A DNA stretch of 48,171 nucleotides from Gemmatimonadota bacterium (GTDB lineage: Bacteria > Gemmatimonadota > Gemmatimonadetes > Longimicrobiales > Gaopeijiaceae), in NCBI GenBank assembly GCA_021295815.1, contig JAGWBQ010000014.1:1-48171 (forward strand), given 5' to 3'. Positions 7,571 through 16,595 of the stretch are shown one piece after another. The position numbers and the translations under genes are program-made. The stretch's first letter is position 1. Each line of letters begins with the position of its first letter. Below the pieces are notes generated by a model, which made no database searches, was not told the DNA's origin, and worked only from the letters and a program-made list of their open reading frames with translations.

Positions 7571-8575
7571 ATGTTTCGCTGGGGTGAGCCGGTCTGGCTC
7601 GTCGGATTGGCGGGGGTGCCGCTTCTGGTCCTCCTCATGCTTTGGAGCGGGTCCAGAAGAAAACGGGCGCTGGATCGACTCGGCGACGCGCGGCTGATCG
7701 GCCGACTCACGGACTCGGTCAGCGCTCGCCTCCGCCGAACGGCCTCGATCCTCACGGTCGTTGCCTCCGCACTCGTCCTCGTCGCGCTCGCCCGCCCGCA
7801 GTTCGGCACCCGGATCGAAACGGTCTCAAGGGTCGGTCAGGACATCGTGGTCGCGCTCGACCTCTCCTCCTCCATGCTGGCCGAGGACATCGCGCCCAAC
7901 CGCCTCGAACGCGCCCGCGTCTCGATACTCAGGCTCATGACCCAGCTCGCAGGGGACCGCATCGCTCTCGTGGCCTTCGCTGGTGACGCCTACCTGCAGA
8001 GCCCGCTCACCACCGACTACACGGCGGCGGCCGTTTTCCTGAACGCCATGACTCCGGCAATGATGCCGATCCAGGGCACCGACCTTGGAGCCGCTCTCCG
8101 TGTATCACTGGATGCGTTGGACGGAGGAGCCCGGGAGGCTCGTTCGGTCCTCCTGATAACGGACGGCGAGGACCACGAAGGCGGGCTCGACACCGAACTG
8201 GCCCGAGCCCTGGAAGGGGGCGTCATCGTTCACGCCGTGGGGATCGGCTCGACGGAGGGCGTTCCCATACCGGATCCGGACGATGCGGGTGGGACCGGCT
8301 TCCTGCGCGACGAAGACGGCACGGTGGTCACCAGCCGGCTCGACGAGGCGACCCTGCGCTCGCTGGCGGAGCGTACCGGCGGCCGATACGCGCGAGCCGG
8401 CGCCGGTGCCGGGTTCGACCGGCTCATCGACGATATCGCCAATGTGGAGGGAGAAGCCATCGATGCGACCGAGATTACCGATTTCGCCGACCAGTACCAG
8501 CTCTTCGTGGGCCTGGCCCTACTCCTCATCCTCTGCGAATGGGCTCTGCCCGACAGGAGACGCACCGATGACTGA
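7571..8575 (+). CDS. batB: BatB, membrane vWA protein
   Basis: The product is 334 residues from the ATG at 7571. That start is preferred over an in-frame ATG at 7499 because GGAGG (7560-7564) lies six bases upstream and MFRWGEPVWLVGLAGVP mirrors the start of BatA. The MIDAS motif is DLSSS (97-101), with QGTDLGAAL and LLITDGEDHEG completing the metal site. Membrane helices lie near 8-24, 57-75 and close to the C-terminus (QLFVGLALLLILCEWAL). The gene overlaps batC by eight bases. Expected role: partner of BatA in the Bat membrane complex. Confidence 0.93.
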   Translation: MFRWGEPVWLVGLAGVPLLVLLMLWSGSRRKRALDRLGDARLIGRLTDSVSARLRRTASILTVVASALVLVALARPQFGTRIETVSRVGQDIVVALDLSSSMLAEDIAPNRLERARVSILRLMTQLAGDRIALVAFAGDAYLQSPLTTDYTAAAVFLNAMTPAMMPIQGTDLGAALRVSLDALDGGAREARSVLLITDGEDHEGGLDTELARALEGGVIVHAVGIGSTEGVPIPDPDDAGGTGFLRDEDGTVVTSRLDEATLRSLAERTGGRYARAGAGAGFDRLIDDIANVEGEAIDATEITDFADQYQLFVGLALLLILCEWALPDRRRTDD

Positions 8576-9467
8576 CGCGAAAGATCGACGGAGTTCACGC
8601 GGCGCCCGGCCGTCGACGTGGAGCGCCGCGGTCGGGAACGTGGCGGCGCTTTTTGCGTCGGTCTCGGTCGGAGCGGCGTCCCTCGGGCCTCTCGCCCTGA
8701 CGGCGCAGGACGGACGCAGCCTCGTGGACGAAGGCAATCGGCTCTACGAGGAGGGTCGGTTCGAGGAGGCGCACCGGAAGTATCTCGAAGCCTTGGGCGC
8801 GGCGCCCTCCGTACCCGCGATCCACTTCAACTCCGGTAACGCCCTCTATCGTATGGGCGACTTCGAGGCCGCGCTCGAGGCCTACGAGGAAGCTCTGCGG
8901 GCGGCCGAAGCGGACGGGCTCGCGCCCACCGTGTACAACTCCGGCAACGCGTTCTTCCGCAGACAACAGTTGCAGGAGAGCCTGGAGGCCTACAAGGAGG
9001 CGCTCCGGATCGATCCCGGCGATCTCGATGCCAAGCACAATCTCGAGGTCGTGCTCAAGTTGATTGAGGAGCAGGACGAGCAGGAGCAGGGCGGCGACGG
9101 CGACGACGATCGGGAGCCTCAGGACCGACAGGAGCAGGACGAGAACGAGAACGGAGACCCGGAGGACGATCGGCAGGAAGCTTCACAGGGAGCCGACGAG
9201 AGCGACGGGGACGACGAGGGCGAGGACGGCTCGGAGGGCTACGAAGAGGAGAATCCCGACGAAGGCGGGAATCCCGCCGACAGCCCTCCCGGTGGCGGAG
9301 ATCCGGAAAACGACGAACGCGACGGCCAGGGCCGACCTCAGCCTCGGGAGGGCCGAATGACCGAAGAGGAGGCGCGCAGGCTCCTCGGGGCGATCGACGA
9401 GGACCCCGAAGGGGTGGAGCGCAGGCCGCCGTCGAGTCGCGGACGCAGGCCCAGGAAGCCTTGGTAG
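8568..9467 (+). CDS. batC: BatC, TPR protein with acidic linker
   Basis: The product is 299 residues. After a signal or anchor segment (about 20-45), two to three TPR units are evident: EGNRLYEEGRFEEAHRKYLE, NSGNALYRMGDFEAALEAY and NSGNAFFRRQQLQESLEAY. About 100 residues of Asp/Glu/Gly/Gln-rich, probably disordered sequence follow. The tail MTEEEARRLLGAI...RPRKPW matches the conserved C-terminal motif of BatC-type proteins. Within the operon it overlaps batB by eight bases and is followed by batD. It should act as a protein-binding scaffold of the Bat complex in the periplasm. Confidence 0.9.
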   Translation: MTDAKDRRSSRGARPSTWSAAVGNVAALFASVSVGAASLGPLALTAQDGRSLVDEGNRLYEEGRFEEAHRKYLEALGAAPSVPAIHFNSGNALYRMGDFEAALEAYEEALRAAEADGLAPTVYNSGNAFFRRQQLQESLEAYKEALRIDPGDLDAKHNLEVVLKLIEEQDEQEQGGDGDDDREPQDRQEQDENENGDPEDDRQEASQGADESDGDDEGEDGSEGYEEENPDEGGNPADSPPGGGDPENDERDGQGRPQPREGRMTEEEARRLLGAIDEDPEGVERRPPSSRGRRPRKPW

Positions 9468-9484
9468 TTCCGATCGTCCGCGGG

Positions 9485-11284
9485 ATGGCGCCTCGCGTCC
9501 TGCTCGCCGCACTCCCCTTGCTGCCGCCAGCCCTCGCCTTTGAAGTGGCTGTGCCGGCCGCCGCCGGTCAGGAGCCCTCGGTCACGGCCGCGCTGAACGC
9601 GGACACGGTGACCCTCGGCGTGCCCTTCGACTATACCATCACCGTGCGCGGTGCGGGCGGGGTCGGCCCGGTGCCCAGGCTTCAGCTCCCGTTCCTTGGC
9701 GTCCAGGGCTGGAGCAGCCGGAGTTCCCTGCGCAGCGGTCCGGGCGGGACGGAGACGGTGTACCAGGTATCGTACCGAGCAGTCGCCACGCAGCTCGGCG
9801 ACTTCGAGATACCGTCTCAGGAGATCACCGTCGGCGAGGCGGTCTTCTCGACCAATCCCGTGAGCCTGACCGTAGTGGCCGATCCTCGGAACGGGTCCGG
9901 TACCGATGGGTCGCCACCGGGTGCCGACGGCGGGACCGCGGCACCCCCGGGTTCGAACGAGAGCATCTTCGTCACCGCCACCCTATCCAAAGACGAAATC
10001 TACGAGGGCGAGCCCGTGCTCGTGGAGTACACTCTCTGGACGGAGCTCCCGGTGTCGGGGCTCACCGTCTCCGAAAGGCCGGATCCGACCGGGTTCTGGG
10101 TGGAGGATTTGTCCGAGCAGGGAGAGCTCGACGTCAATCAGCGCACCCTGAACGGCAGGAGCTACGCGACCGCCGTGGTCCGCCGCCTGGCCCTGATCCC
10201 GAGCGGGTCCGGAACCCGCACCATCGAGCCGCTCGTCCTGGAGGCTTCGGTGCGGGAGGGCGGAGGCTTCTTCCTTGGCACCAGACTGCGAGAGGTCACC
10301 CTCCGATCGGAGGAACTGGTGGTCGACGTGGACCGGCACCCTGACGGCGCACCGTCCTCGTTCAGCGGTCTGGTAGGAGAGGGGTGGACGCTGGAGGCGT
10401 CCCTGGACCGCGACTCCCTCGAGGCAAACGAGGCAGTCACTCTGACCGTCGTGGTCCGGGGGGGCGGCCACATCGAACAACTTCCTCCGCCCGAGATCGA
10501 TCTGCCCGCCGACATCGAGCTCTTTCCGCCGGAGGAGTCAGGCAGCGTCGCGGAGGCTTGGCCGGGGCTCCGGGGTGAGAAGGAGTACAGGTTCGTAATG
10601 ATCCCGCGCGCGCCGGGAATGCGTGCCATTCCGTCGATAGAGGTGAGCTACCTGGACGAGTCGACCGGTGCGTACGAGACCGCCCGGACCGCGCCCATAT
10701 CGTTTCTGGTGACCGGAGAGGATGCCGCCGGGGTGTTGGGGGGCATGCGCGACGGCATCGCGGAGGTGCGGGAAGACATCCGCTTCATCCGCCTCGACGC
10801 CGGCTCGTTCACCCGCAGGGGCGAGAACGCCTTCGGTTCAGCCTGGTTCTGGCTTCTCTTCGTGACTCCTCTCGGTGCGGTGGCGGTGGCTTCGATGGTC
10901 GGCAAGAGGAGGGCCCGGCTGGAGGGCGACGTCGCCTACGCCCGCGACCGTGGCGCCGGCGCCGCGGCTCGTCGGCGGTTGAAGGCGGCCCGTGCGCTTC
11001 TGGGTGAAGGAAAGCCATTTTACGCCGAGACCGACCGGGCCTTGCGCGAGCTGGCGGCGAACCGGCTCGATCTGGCCGAGGCCGGGCTCAGAACCGAAGA
11101 GATCTCGGCGGTGCTGGCAGAGGCCGGGGTGAGCGAGGAGACCTGCTCGCGAGTGGGCGAGACGCTCGACCGCTGCGACCGCGAACGTTTCGCTCCGTCC
11201 GGTGCGGACCATGCGAGAGAAAAGCTCTTCCTCGACGAGGTGAGCGCGTTGATGTCGGCGCTCGACCGGGAGCTGCGTCGATGA
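9485..11284 (+). CDS. batD: BatD, oxygen-tolerance family membrane protein
   Basis: The product is 599 residues from ATG 9485, which begins a clear signal peptide (MAPRVLLAALPLLPPALA). An in-frame TTG at 9461 overlaps the batC stop and is possible but less likely. The large extracytoplasmic part holds repeated Ig-like beta segments typical of BatD (VTLGVPFDYTITVRG, YEGEPVLVEYTLWT, LEANEAVTLTVVVRGGG). One membrane helix lies near 445-465 (WFWLLFVTPLGAVAVASMVG), followed by a cytoplasmic alpha-helical tail. The stop overlaps the batE start. In characterised Bat loci BatD is required with BatA and BatB for the envelope complex. Confidence 0.92.
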   Translation: MAPRVLLAALPLLPPALAFEVAVPAAAGQEPSVTAALNADTVTLGVPFDYTITVRGAGGVGPVPRLQLPFLGVQGWSSRSSLRSGPGGTETVYQVSYRAVATQLGDFEIPSQEITVGEAVFSTNPVSLTVVADPRNGSGTDGSPPGADGGTAAPPGSNESIFVTATLSKDEIYEGEPVLVEYTLWTELPVSGLTVSERPDPTGFWVEDLSEQGELDVNQRTLNGRSYATAVVRRLALIPSGSGTRTIEPLVLEASVREGGGFFLGTRLREVTLRSEELVVDVDRHPDGAPSSFSGLVGEGWTLEASLDRDSLEANEAVTLTVVVRGGGHIEQLPPPEIDLPADIELFPPEESGSVAEAWPGLRGEKEYRFVMIPRAPGMRAIPSIEVSYLDESTGAYETARTAPISFLVTGEDAAGVLGGMRDGIAEVREDIRFIRLDAGSFTRRGENAFGSAWFWLLFVTPLGAVAVASMVGKRRARLEGDVAYARDRGAGAAARRRLKAARALLGEGKPFYAETDRALRELAANRLDLAEAGLRTEEISAVLAEAGVSEETCSRVGETLDRCDRERFAPSGADHAREKLFLDEVSALMSALDRELRR

Positions 11285-12186
11285 GAGGTGAGGCTCGCCG
11301 CAGCCCGCTTGCACCGTCCACCGCCAACCCGGCCGCTCGGCTCGCCACCGTCGCCGCTTCCGTCGTCGCGATCGCGATCATCCTAGGCCTCGGTGTCCAT
11401 CCCGTAACCGAAACGCTGCCGACCTCCAGGCGGCTCCCGGCCGGACAACCCGTGGCCGGATCGTCGGTGGTGGGTGCGCCTCCCGCGCAGACCTTCGATC
11501 CCGCCGAGCTCGTCGCGCTCGGAAACGCCCTTTACGAAGAAGGCGACTTCGCCGACGCGATCGAGGCCTATCGGGCCATCCTGGACCGGGGATTCGAGAA
11601 CGGCGGGCTCCACTACAATCTCGGAAACGCCCACTTCAAGAACGGGGAGCTGGGATGGGCGATACTCGCCTGGGAGCGCGCCGCCAGGCTCATGCCCGGA
11701 GACGACGACGTGGAAGCCAATCTCGAGCTTGCTCGGGCTCTCACCCGCGACGAGATCCAGCCGCTTCCCAGATTCTGGCTCTTCGCTGCGGCGGAGCGGT
11801 GGCTGGATTTGTTGCCGATGCGTTGGCTGGCGTTGGTCGTCGGCACCGGGTGGCTCGCGGTCACCGGGGGAATCTCCTACCTGCTCCTGACCCGGGGCCG
11901 GGGCGGCGCGCGTCCGTTCGTCTGGACCGGCGGCCTGCTTCTTCTGCTCTTCGGCCCCGGATTCGTGGTTCACCAGATCGGCTGGGGGGGAGCCGAACGG
12001 GCGGTGATCCTGGAGGAGAGGGTGCCGGTAAGGTCAGCCCCCGCCGGCAACGACGATCTGACCCTCTTTTACGTTCATGAGGGAACGAGCGCCCGTATCG
12101 ACGCCCGTACGGATTTCTGGGTCGAGATAGTCCTCGACGACGGCAAGGTCGGCTGGGTACCTGCGGAATCCTTGGAGGAGATCTGA
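11281..12186 (+). CDS. batE: BatE, TPR membrane protein with SH3-like tail
   Basis: The product is 301 residues. An N-terminal membrane segment (about 20-38) precedes two TPR units (ELVALGNALYEEGDFADAIEAY and LHYNLGNAHFKNGELGWAI). Two membrane helices follow (about 180-204 and 212-234) and then an SH3-like domain with VPVRSAPAGNDDLTLFYVHEG and KVGWVPAESLEEI. This order is typical of BatE. The ATG overlaps the batD stop. It is the last gene of the run; a hairpin without a U tract lies 30 bases downstream. Confidence 0.9.
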   Translation: MRGEARRSPLAPSTANPAARLATVAASVVAIAIILGLGVHPVTETLPTSRRLPAGQPVAGSSVVGAPPAQTFDPAELVALGNALYEEGDFADAIEAYRAILDRGFENGGLHYNLGNAHFKNGELGWAILAWERAARLMPGDDDVEANLELARALTRDEIQPLPRFWLFAAAERWLDLLPMRWLALVVGTGWLAVTGGISYLLLTRGRGGARPFVWTGGLLLLLFGPGFVVHQIGWGGAERAVILEERVPVRSAPAGNDDLTLFYVHEGTSARIDARTDFWVEIVLDDGKVGWVPAESLEEI

Positions 12187-12215
12187 ACGGGGATTGGCAA
12201 TTTGCGATTCGGACC

Positions 12216-12234
12216 AGCCTCCCATCGTGAGGCT
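12216..12234 (+). terminator. Hairpin after batE, weak terminator candidate
   Basis: AGCCTC and GAGGCT pair perfectly over a 7-base loop. No U-rich run follows, so this is at best a pausing or Rho-assisted terminator. It marks the only intergenic gap in 3.4-12.2 kb after the Bat genes. Confidence 0.3.
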
Positions 12235-12324
12235 ATCGGCTCGGGCTGGAGCGTCGGATTCGGTGCCGTCCGGCGCGCCCAAAGAAAGATCGCGCTGCGG
12301 GTCGACCCGGTAGCCGCCCTACCC

Positions 12325-12353
12325 TTGCACGGCTATGCCAATCCTTATATATT
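12325..12353 (+). promoter_or_regulatory. Sigma70-like promoter of the padR operon
   Basis: TTGCAC (12325-12330) and TATATT (12348-12353) are 17 bases apart. Transcription should begin at about 12360, inside the operator palindrome. The surrounding 40 bases are strikingly AT-rich for this genome. Confidence 0.6.
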
Positions 12354-12356
12354 CGC

Positions 12357-12374
12357 TATGTCAATATTGATATA
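12357..12374. promoter_or_regulatory. Palindromic operator, probably bound by the adjacent PadR
   Basis: An 18-base near-perfect palindrome, TATGTCAATATTGATATA, is centred on TCAATATTGA (12361-12370); 16 of 18 positions are symmetric. It covers the predicted transcription start. PadR proteins bind AT-rich palindromes of this kind, often of the ATGT/ACAT type. A longer inverted pair, CGCTATGTC (12354-12362) and GACATAGCG (12386-12394), encloses it. Confidence 0.6.
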
Positions 12375-12396
12375 ACTACGGGAGCGACATAGCGAG

Positions 12397-12993
12397 ATGA
12401 GTCTCGACCACATCCTGCTCGGCCTACTCCGCGAGCCGGCCACGGGGTACGACCTCAAGGGCGTGTTCGGCGAGACGGTGCGGCACTTCTGGTCCGCCCA
12501 ACTCAGCCAGGTCTACCCGGCCCTCAAACGTCTCGAACAGCGGCAAATGCTCGAAAGCCGGTGGGAGCCGTCCCCAATGGGACCCGACCGCAAGGTCTAC
12601 AAGCTCACGGAGGAGGGCAGCGCCGAACTGCTGCGTTGGCTGCGCGACGACCCTGCGGTCGGCACTGAGCGTTTCGCGTATCTGGCCCAGTTGTATTTCA
12701 TGGACGCCATCGGCGACCTCCACCGGACACGGACATTCATGGCGCAGCTCGCCGACCACTTTTCGCGCTGGCTGGCCCAGCTCCGGGAGGTCGAGCGGGA
12801 GATCGTCGCCACCTGCGGAGATGCGCCCGAACGGTACGGCGACGCGGGATTCCACCAGTTCGCGGCCCTCCGGATGGGCATACACTCCATCGAGGCCAAG
12901 GTGACGTGGTGCGAGGAGACACTGGCCGCGATCGACCGGAGGCTGGCGTTCGCCGAGCCACCCGCCGAGACCGGGGGGGAGGTCGGGCCATGA
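12397..12993 (+). CDS. PadR-family transcriptional regulator
   Basis: The product is 198 residues. The N-terminal winged helix is clear: SLDHILLGLLREPATGYDLK, QLSQVYPALKRLEQRQMLES and DRKVYKLTEEGSAELLRWL (residues 1-85). The rest matches the helical Vir_C-like dimerisation domain of the longer PadR subfamily. PadR proteins repress stress, antimicrobial or transporter genes and usually their own promoter. The operator palindrome on its promoter supports autoregulation. The stop overlaps the next ATG, so the downstream membrane protein is the probable main target. The inducer is unknown. Confidence 0.93.
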   Translation: MSLDHILLGLLREPATGYDLKGVFGETVRHFWSAQLSQVYPALKRLEQRQMLESRWEPSPMGPDRKVYKLTEEGSAELLRWLRDDPAVGTERFAYLAQLYFMDAIGDLHRTRTFMAQLADHFSRWLAQLREVEREIVATCGDAPERYGDAGFHQFAALRMGIHSIEAKVTWCEETLAAIDRRLAFAEPPAETGGEVGP

Positions 12994-13745
12994 CCATCCC
13001 GCCCCTGATTTTCGATGTTGTCGTTCTGGTGCACGTAGCCGCCGGATTCGTCGGCCTCGCGGCGTTCTGGGTTCCGGTGTTCGCGCACAAAGGTGGCAGG
13101 ACGCACGTGCGTGCCGGTCGAGTCTTCGTCTATTGCGCCTACATCGTGACGCTGTCGGCGGTCACCGCGGCGGCTGGCCGGTTGGCCTACTACCAGATCC
13201 AGGGGATCCGGCTCGTCGACCAGCCCGAGCTCTACGGCACCAGCCTGTTCCTGGGCTACCTGGGTCTGGTGACGTTCGCAACGGTCCACCACGCGATACG
13301 GGTTCTGGCTACCCGCAGGTCGCCGGAGACGCTGCGGACCCCGGTGCACGAGGCGCTCGCCTGGGCGTCCGTCGTCGCCAGCGGGACCATCGTCGTGTAC
13401 GCGCTCACGTTATGGTCCAACCTCTCACCCATCCTGCTGGGACTCAGCCCAATCGGGCTCATCACGGGTCGCCGAATGCTCCGGCTGATGCGTAACCCAG
13501 GGGCGCAACACATGGGCTGGTTCTACAGCCACCTCGTGTCGATGCTGGCCGGCGGCATCGCCTTCCACACCGCGTTCATCGTGTTCGGAGTGCAACGCCT
13601 GTGGGCATACGAACTCGCCGGGCCGCTCGCCGTCGTGCCGTGGATCGCGCCGACAATCATCGGCATCCCGGCGATCCTCCTCTGGACACGGCACTATCGG
13701 CGGAAATTCGACCGGCGTTCTCGGCGTACCGAAGCTCGGACGTGA
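12990..13745 (+). CDS. Multi-pass membrane protein, DUF2306-like
   Basis: The product is 251 residues from ATG 12990, which overlaps the padR stop and has GGGGGAGG about seven bases upstream. Six to seven hydrophobic helices are visible. The HKGGRTHVRAGRVFVYCAYIV loop, with glycine, histidine and arginine around the first helices, resembles DUF2306-type membrane proteins. The molecular function of that family is unknown. Cotranscription with PadR suggests a stress- or ligand-responsive role. The gene converges with the TonB receptor gene, 26 bases away, without a recognisable terminator. Confidence 0.75.
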   Translation: MTIPPLIFDVVVLVHVAAGFVGLAAFWVPVFAHKGGRTHVRAGRVFVYCAYIVTLSAVTAAAGRLAYYQIQGIRLVDQPELYGTSLFLGYLGLVTFATVHHAIRVLATRRSPETLRTPVHEALAWASVVASGTIVVYALTLWSNLSPILLGLSPIGLITGRRMLRLMRNPGAQHMGWFYSHLVSMLAGGIAFHTAFIVFGVQRLWAYELAGPLAVVPWIAPTIIGIPAILLWTRHYRRKFDRRSRRTEART

Positions 13746-13771
13746 GCAACGGGCAGTCCGGTTCCGGGCCG

Positions 13772-16510
13772 CTAGAACTCGTACTGCAGCTTGAGCCGGG
13801 CGACGCGGCCGATCTCCGGAGCTCCGATAAACTCGCGGTGGAGGTTGTTGAGCGCATTGCTCACGTCCGCACCGATCAGGAGTCCCTTGTGACCGGGGAC
13901 TCTCACCCCGAGTCCGAGATCCATGACGCCGAAGGAGTCGATGGCCCCGCGGTACAGACCTGAGTCCATGTAGAATCCGTCGGCGTACCGGAAGCGCGTG
14001 TTCGCATACCAGCCGCTCACCTTGTCGTTGAAGCGCAGACCCATCGAAAACTTGTTCTTGGGCGCGTTCAGGGAGACGTCGGCCACAAGATCCGGGCACT
14101 CGCCGTCGTTGTTTATATCGAAGCAGTCGTCGCTGACGTGCGAATACGAACCGGTGAAGGTCACCTTGTCGTTCGCGATCACCTCGAGTCCGAGATCGAA
14201 GCCGTACCACTGGAGACCGCCTTCGACACCCGATCCGAAGGTCGGGTAGGTTACCAGAATGTCCGGGGAAGCGAGCTGATCCGGAGCCACGGTCCCGAGC
14301 GGCACCATCGCCGCCGTGGTCGCAAGTCCCTGGGCGACCTGAGCCGCAACGGACGCCGGCAGTCCGGCGGCCACCAGACGGCCTACCAGGAACTCCGCTA
14401 CCGAAGCGCCGTCGAGGAAGACGTTGGGGGTGACCGTGGACAGCGAGCCTGAGGTGCGATCCCGGGAGGAGCGATATGCGGACACGGAGAGGAGTGCCCG
14501 GTCGCCGATGATGCCGTTGTATCCTAGCTCGTAGGTCGTGGTCACACTCGGCTTCAGAGGTTCGACGGCGGTAATGCCGGGGTCGGGGAAGAAGGGTACT
14601 TCGGGGTTCTCGGTATTGAGTCGCAGGAGGGTGGATCGGATGTCGCCGGGCTGCGGGTTGCCGACGATCTGGGCGAAAATCTCGGGGGTCATCCCCAGTT
14701 GCGCGATAACCGCCTGGAGCGTCGGGTCGGTCAGAGCCAGCGGCAACAGCACCGCGTCCCAGAGAACGGCCCCGTTCGCGGGGAGCTGGCCGGGCGCGAA
14801 GGGAGAGTACATGCAGTAATTGTCGACTCCGCCCGCGCAGGTGTTGTTCCAGGTGTATCCGCCTCCGTTGACGCCCCGGGTCCGCACCGTGTAGCCCAGC
14901 CCGCCTCCAAGGGGCACCCGGCCCGCCGCCAGATCGAGAAAGAAGCGGGTGCTGACGGGAGTCTCGAATCCGCTTCCGTAGCTTAAACGGAACGACTGAC
15001 CGTCCGCAGGCTCGAAAACCATCGCCGCGCGAGGCGTGAAGATCATGTCTTCCAAGTGCTCGTGCGAATCCGTGCGCGCCACCGCCACCAGTTTGAGAGC
15101 GTCGCTGAGTTCCAACTGGCCGTGAAGATAGGCGCCGTACTCGGTGGTGTTGTCGCTGTCCTCGAATTGGCCGTGGATCGTGCCGCCGGTCTTGGGCGTG
15201 GTGTAAGCGTAGTCGGTGCCGGTGATGAAGCTCAGCCGGGAGCCGAGGTCGAAACCGTACTGCAGTTGGGCACCCACGGCGTTCGAGTTGTCCACCAGAG
15301 GGGTGCCGGTCCGCAGAAGGTAGGTGCCGCCCGCTCCCGAAAGGTTGTAAAATCCCTGGGCGAAGAGGCCGCCCTTCGAGAGGCGGACGTGGCCGGTGCG
15401 GTAGGTCCATTTCTTGCCTTGCGCCGAACCCAGGCCGGTCAGGTTGATGCCGCTGAAGTTCGCGTAGCCTGCGGTAAAGACGATCTCGTCGTCCGGATTC
15501 TCCCACGGCCTGAGGTCCAACCGCAGCTCGCCGGTGTAGTTTTCAATCTGGAAATCACGCTGACCGGTGAGCGGATTGGCTCCGGGTATCTGCGACGCCG
15601 CCACCTCGGCGGGGTCGATGTATTCGAAGTCGTTGCCGGTCAGGTACCGCCCCGAGATCTTGATTCCGGCCTTCTCGCCGATCCTGATGGAGTGCCTCAT
15701 CTCTCCCTGCACGACGTTTCGCTCGCCCCCCGAGAGGCTGACCTTGGTTCCCGGGTCGTCGATCGGAGACGAGGTGATGAGGTGCATGACCCCGTGCCCC
15801 GCGTTGGGGCCGTAAAGCGCCGCGGCCGGACCCAGCAGCATCTCGACCCGCTCGATGTCGAGCGAGGAGGTGGGAATCAGCGAGTACTGGTTCAGGCGGA
15901 GCGAGGGAATGCGCGCGTACCGATGGTCGGTGAGCACGAGCAGGGACCCGCTGAAGACTCCGTTGAAGCCGCGCGAGACCACGCTGGAGGTGGCGATACC
16001 CATGTCGGCCACGTCGACCCCGGGAAGCCCCCTCACGTAATCCGAGCTGGCGAGCCCGGCCGACTCCTCCACGTCCTCGGCGCTAACCACGGTCACATGG
16101 GCCGGAGACGCGACGGTGCGCTCCTCGCGACCCCGGTTCACGGTGACCACGATCGGGTTGAGGGAGAGGGCGCGCGTGGCCAGCTCCACCGTGATTTCCG
16201 TGGCGGCGCCCGCCTCGACCGAGACGCCGTCCACCCGAACGGTCTGATAGCCGAGCAGCACGACCGATACCGAATGGGTGCCCGCAGCGATATCGAAGCC
16301 GAAGACTCCCGCCTCGTTCGAGGTCGTGCCGACGGTCGTCCCGACCGCCTGGACCTGGGCGTTGGACAGAGGCTGGCCGTTTCCGGCGTCGGTAACGGTC
16401 CCGGTGATCGAGCCGGTCTGGGCCGTCGCCGCAAGGGGAAACGCGGCGAGGGCGAGAAGGGCGATGGCGCTGACAACGTGTCGGACGCCGCCGGGCCTGA
16501 GATGAGTCAT
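13772..16510 (-). CDS. TonB-dependent outer-membrane receptor with CarboxypepD-reg domain
   Basis: The product is 912 residues. A signal peptide (about 1-30, ending ATAQ) precedes a carboxypeptidase-regulatory-like Ig domain (32-118, SITGTVTDAGNGQPLSNAQV) of the SusC/CirA-like type. The plug domain (about 125-255) includes VASPAHVTVVSAEDVEES and the conserved IERVEMLLGPAAALYGPNA segment. A large beta-barrel follows and ends in a terminal phenylalanine (LKLQYEF), as required for BAM recognition. AAGGAGA four bases before the ATG fixes the start. It probably takes up a large nutrient or siderophore; the substrate cannot be read. The cytochrome c gene lies 85 bases upstream on the same strand. 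Confidence 0.93.
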   Translation of the reverse strand: MTHLRPGGVRHVVSAIALLALAAFPLAATAQTGSITGTVTDAGNGQPLSNAQVQAVGTTVGTTSNEAGVFGFDIAAGTHSVSVVLLGYQTVRVDGVSVEAGAATEITVELATRALSLNPIVVTVNRGREERTVASPAHVTVVSAEDVEESAGLASSDYVRGLPGVDVADMGIATSSVVSRGFNGVFSGSLLVLTDHRYARIPSLRLNQYSLIPTSSLDIERVEMLLGPAAALYGPNAGHGVMHLITSSPIDDPGTKVSLSGGERNVVQGEMRHSIRIGEKAGIKISGRYLTGNDFEYIDPAEVAASQIPGANPLTGQRDFQIENYTGELRLDLRPWENPDDEIVFTAGYANFSGINLTGLGSAQGKKWTYRTGHVRLSKGGLFAQGFYNLSGAGGTYLLRTGTPLVDNSNAVGAQLQYGFDLGSRLSFITGTDYAYTTPKTGGTIHGQFEDSDNTTEYGAYLHGQLELSDALKLVAVARTDSHEHLEDMIFTPRAAMVFEPADGQSFRLSYGSGFETPVSTRFFLDLAAGRVPLGGGLGYTVRTRGVNGGGYTWNNTCAGGVDNYCMYSPFAPGQLPANGAVLWDAVLLPLALTDPTLQAVIAQLGMTPEIFAQIVGNPQPGDIRSTLLRLNTENPEVPFFPDPGITAVEPLKPSVTTTYELGYNGIIGDRALLSVSAYRSSRDRTSGSLSTVTPNVFLDGASVAEFLVGRLVAAGLPASVAAQVAQGLATTAAMVPLGTVAPDQLASPDILVTYPTFGSGVEGGLQWYGFDLGLEVIANDKVTFTGSYSHVSDDCFDINNDGECPDLVADVSLNAPKNKFSMGLRFNDKVSGWYANTRFRYADGFYMDSGLYRGAIDSFGVMDLGLGVRVPGHKGLLIGADVSNALNNLHREFIGAPEIGRVARLKLQYEF

Positions 16511-16595
16511 GCGGTCTCCTTTTCGGGATGGGTGGCGATCGGAAACGGATGTGACGTTCGAATGACGGGTGCCTGACCCGGTGCGCTGCGGGCGG

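Noticed and set aside
9461-9484. TTG start giving eight more residues to BatD
   Set aside because: It overlaps the batC stop, but the ATG at 9485 begins directly at a clean signal peptide.
13425-15506. Long minus-strand open frame in another frame of the TonB receptor gene
   Set aside because: High-GC shadow: arginine- and proline-rich translation without domains, while the receptor frame has full plug and barrel motifs.
15056-16576. Plus-strand open frame of about 500 residues opposite the TonB receptor
   Set aside because: Antisense shadow caused by GC-rich third positions; the translation lacks any recognisable motif.
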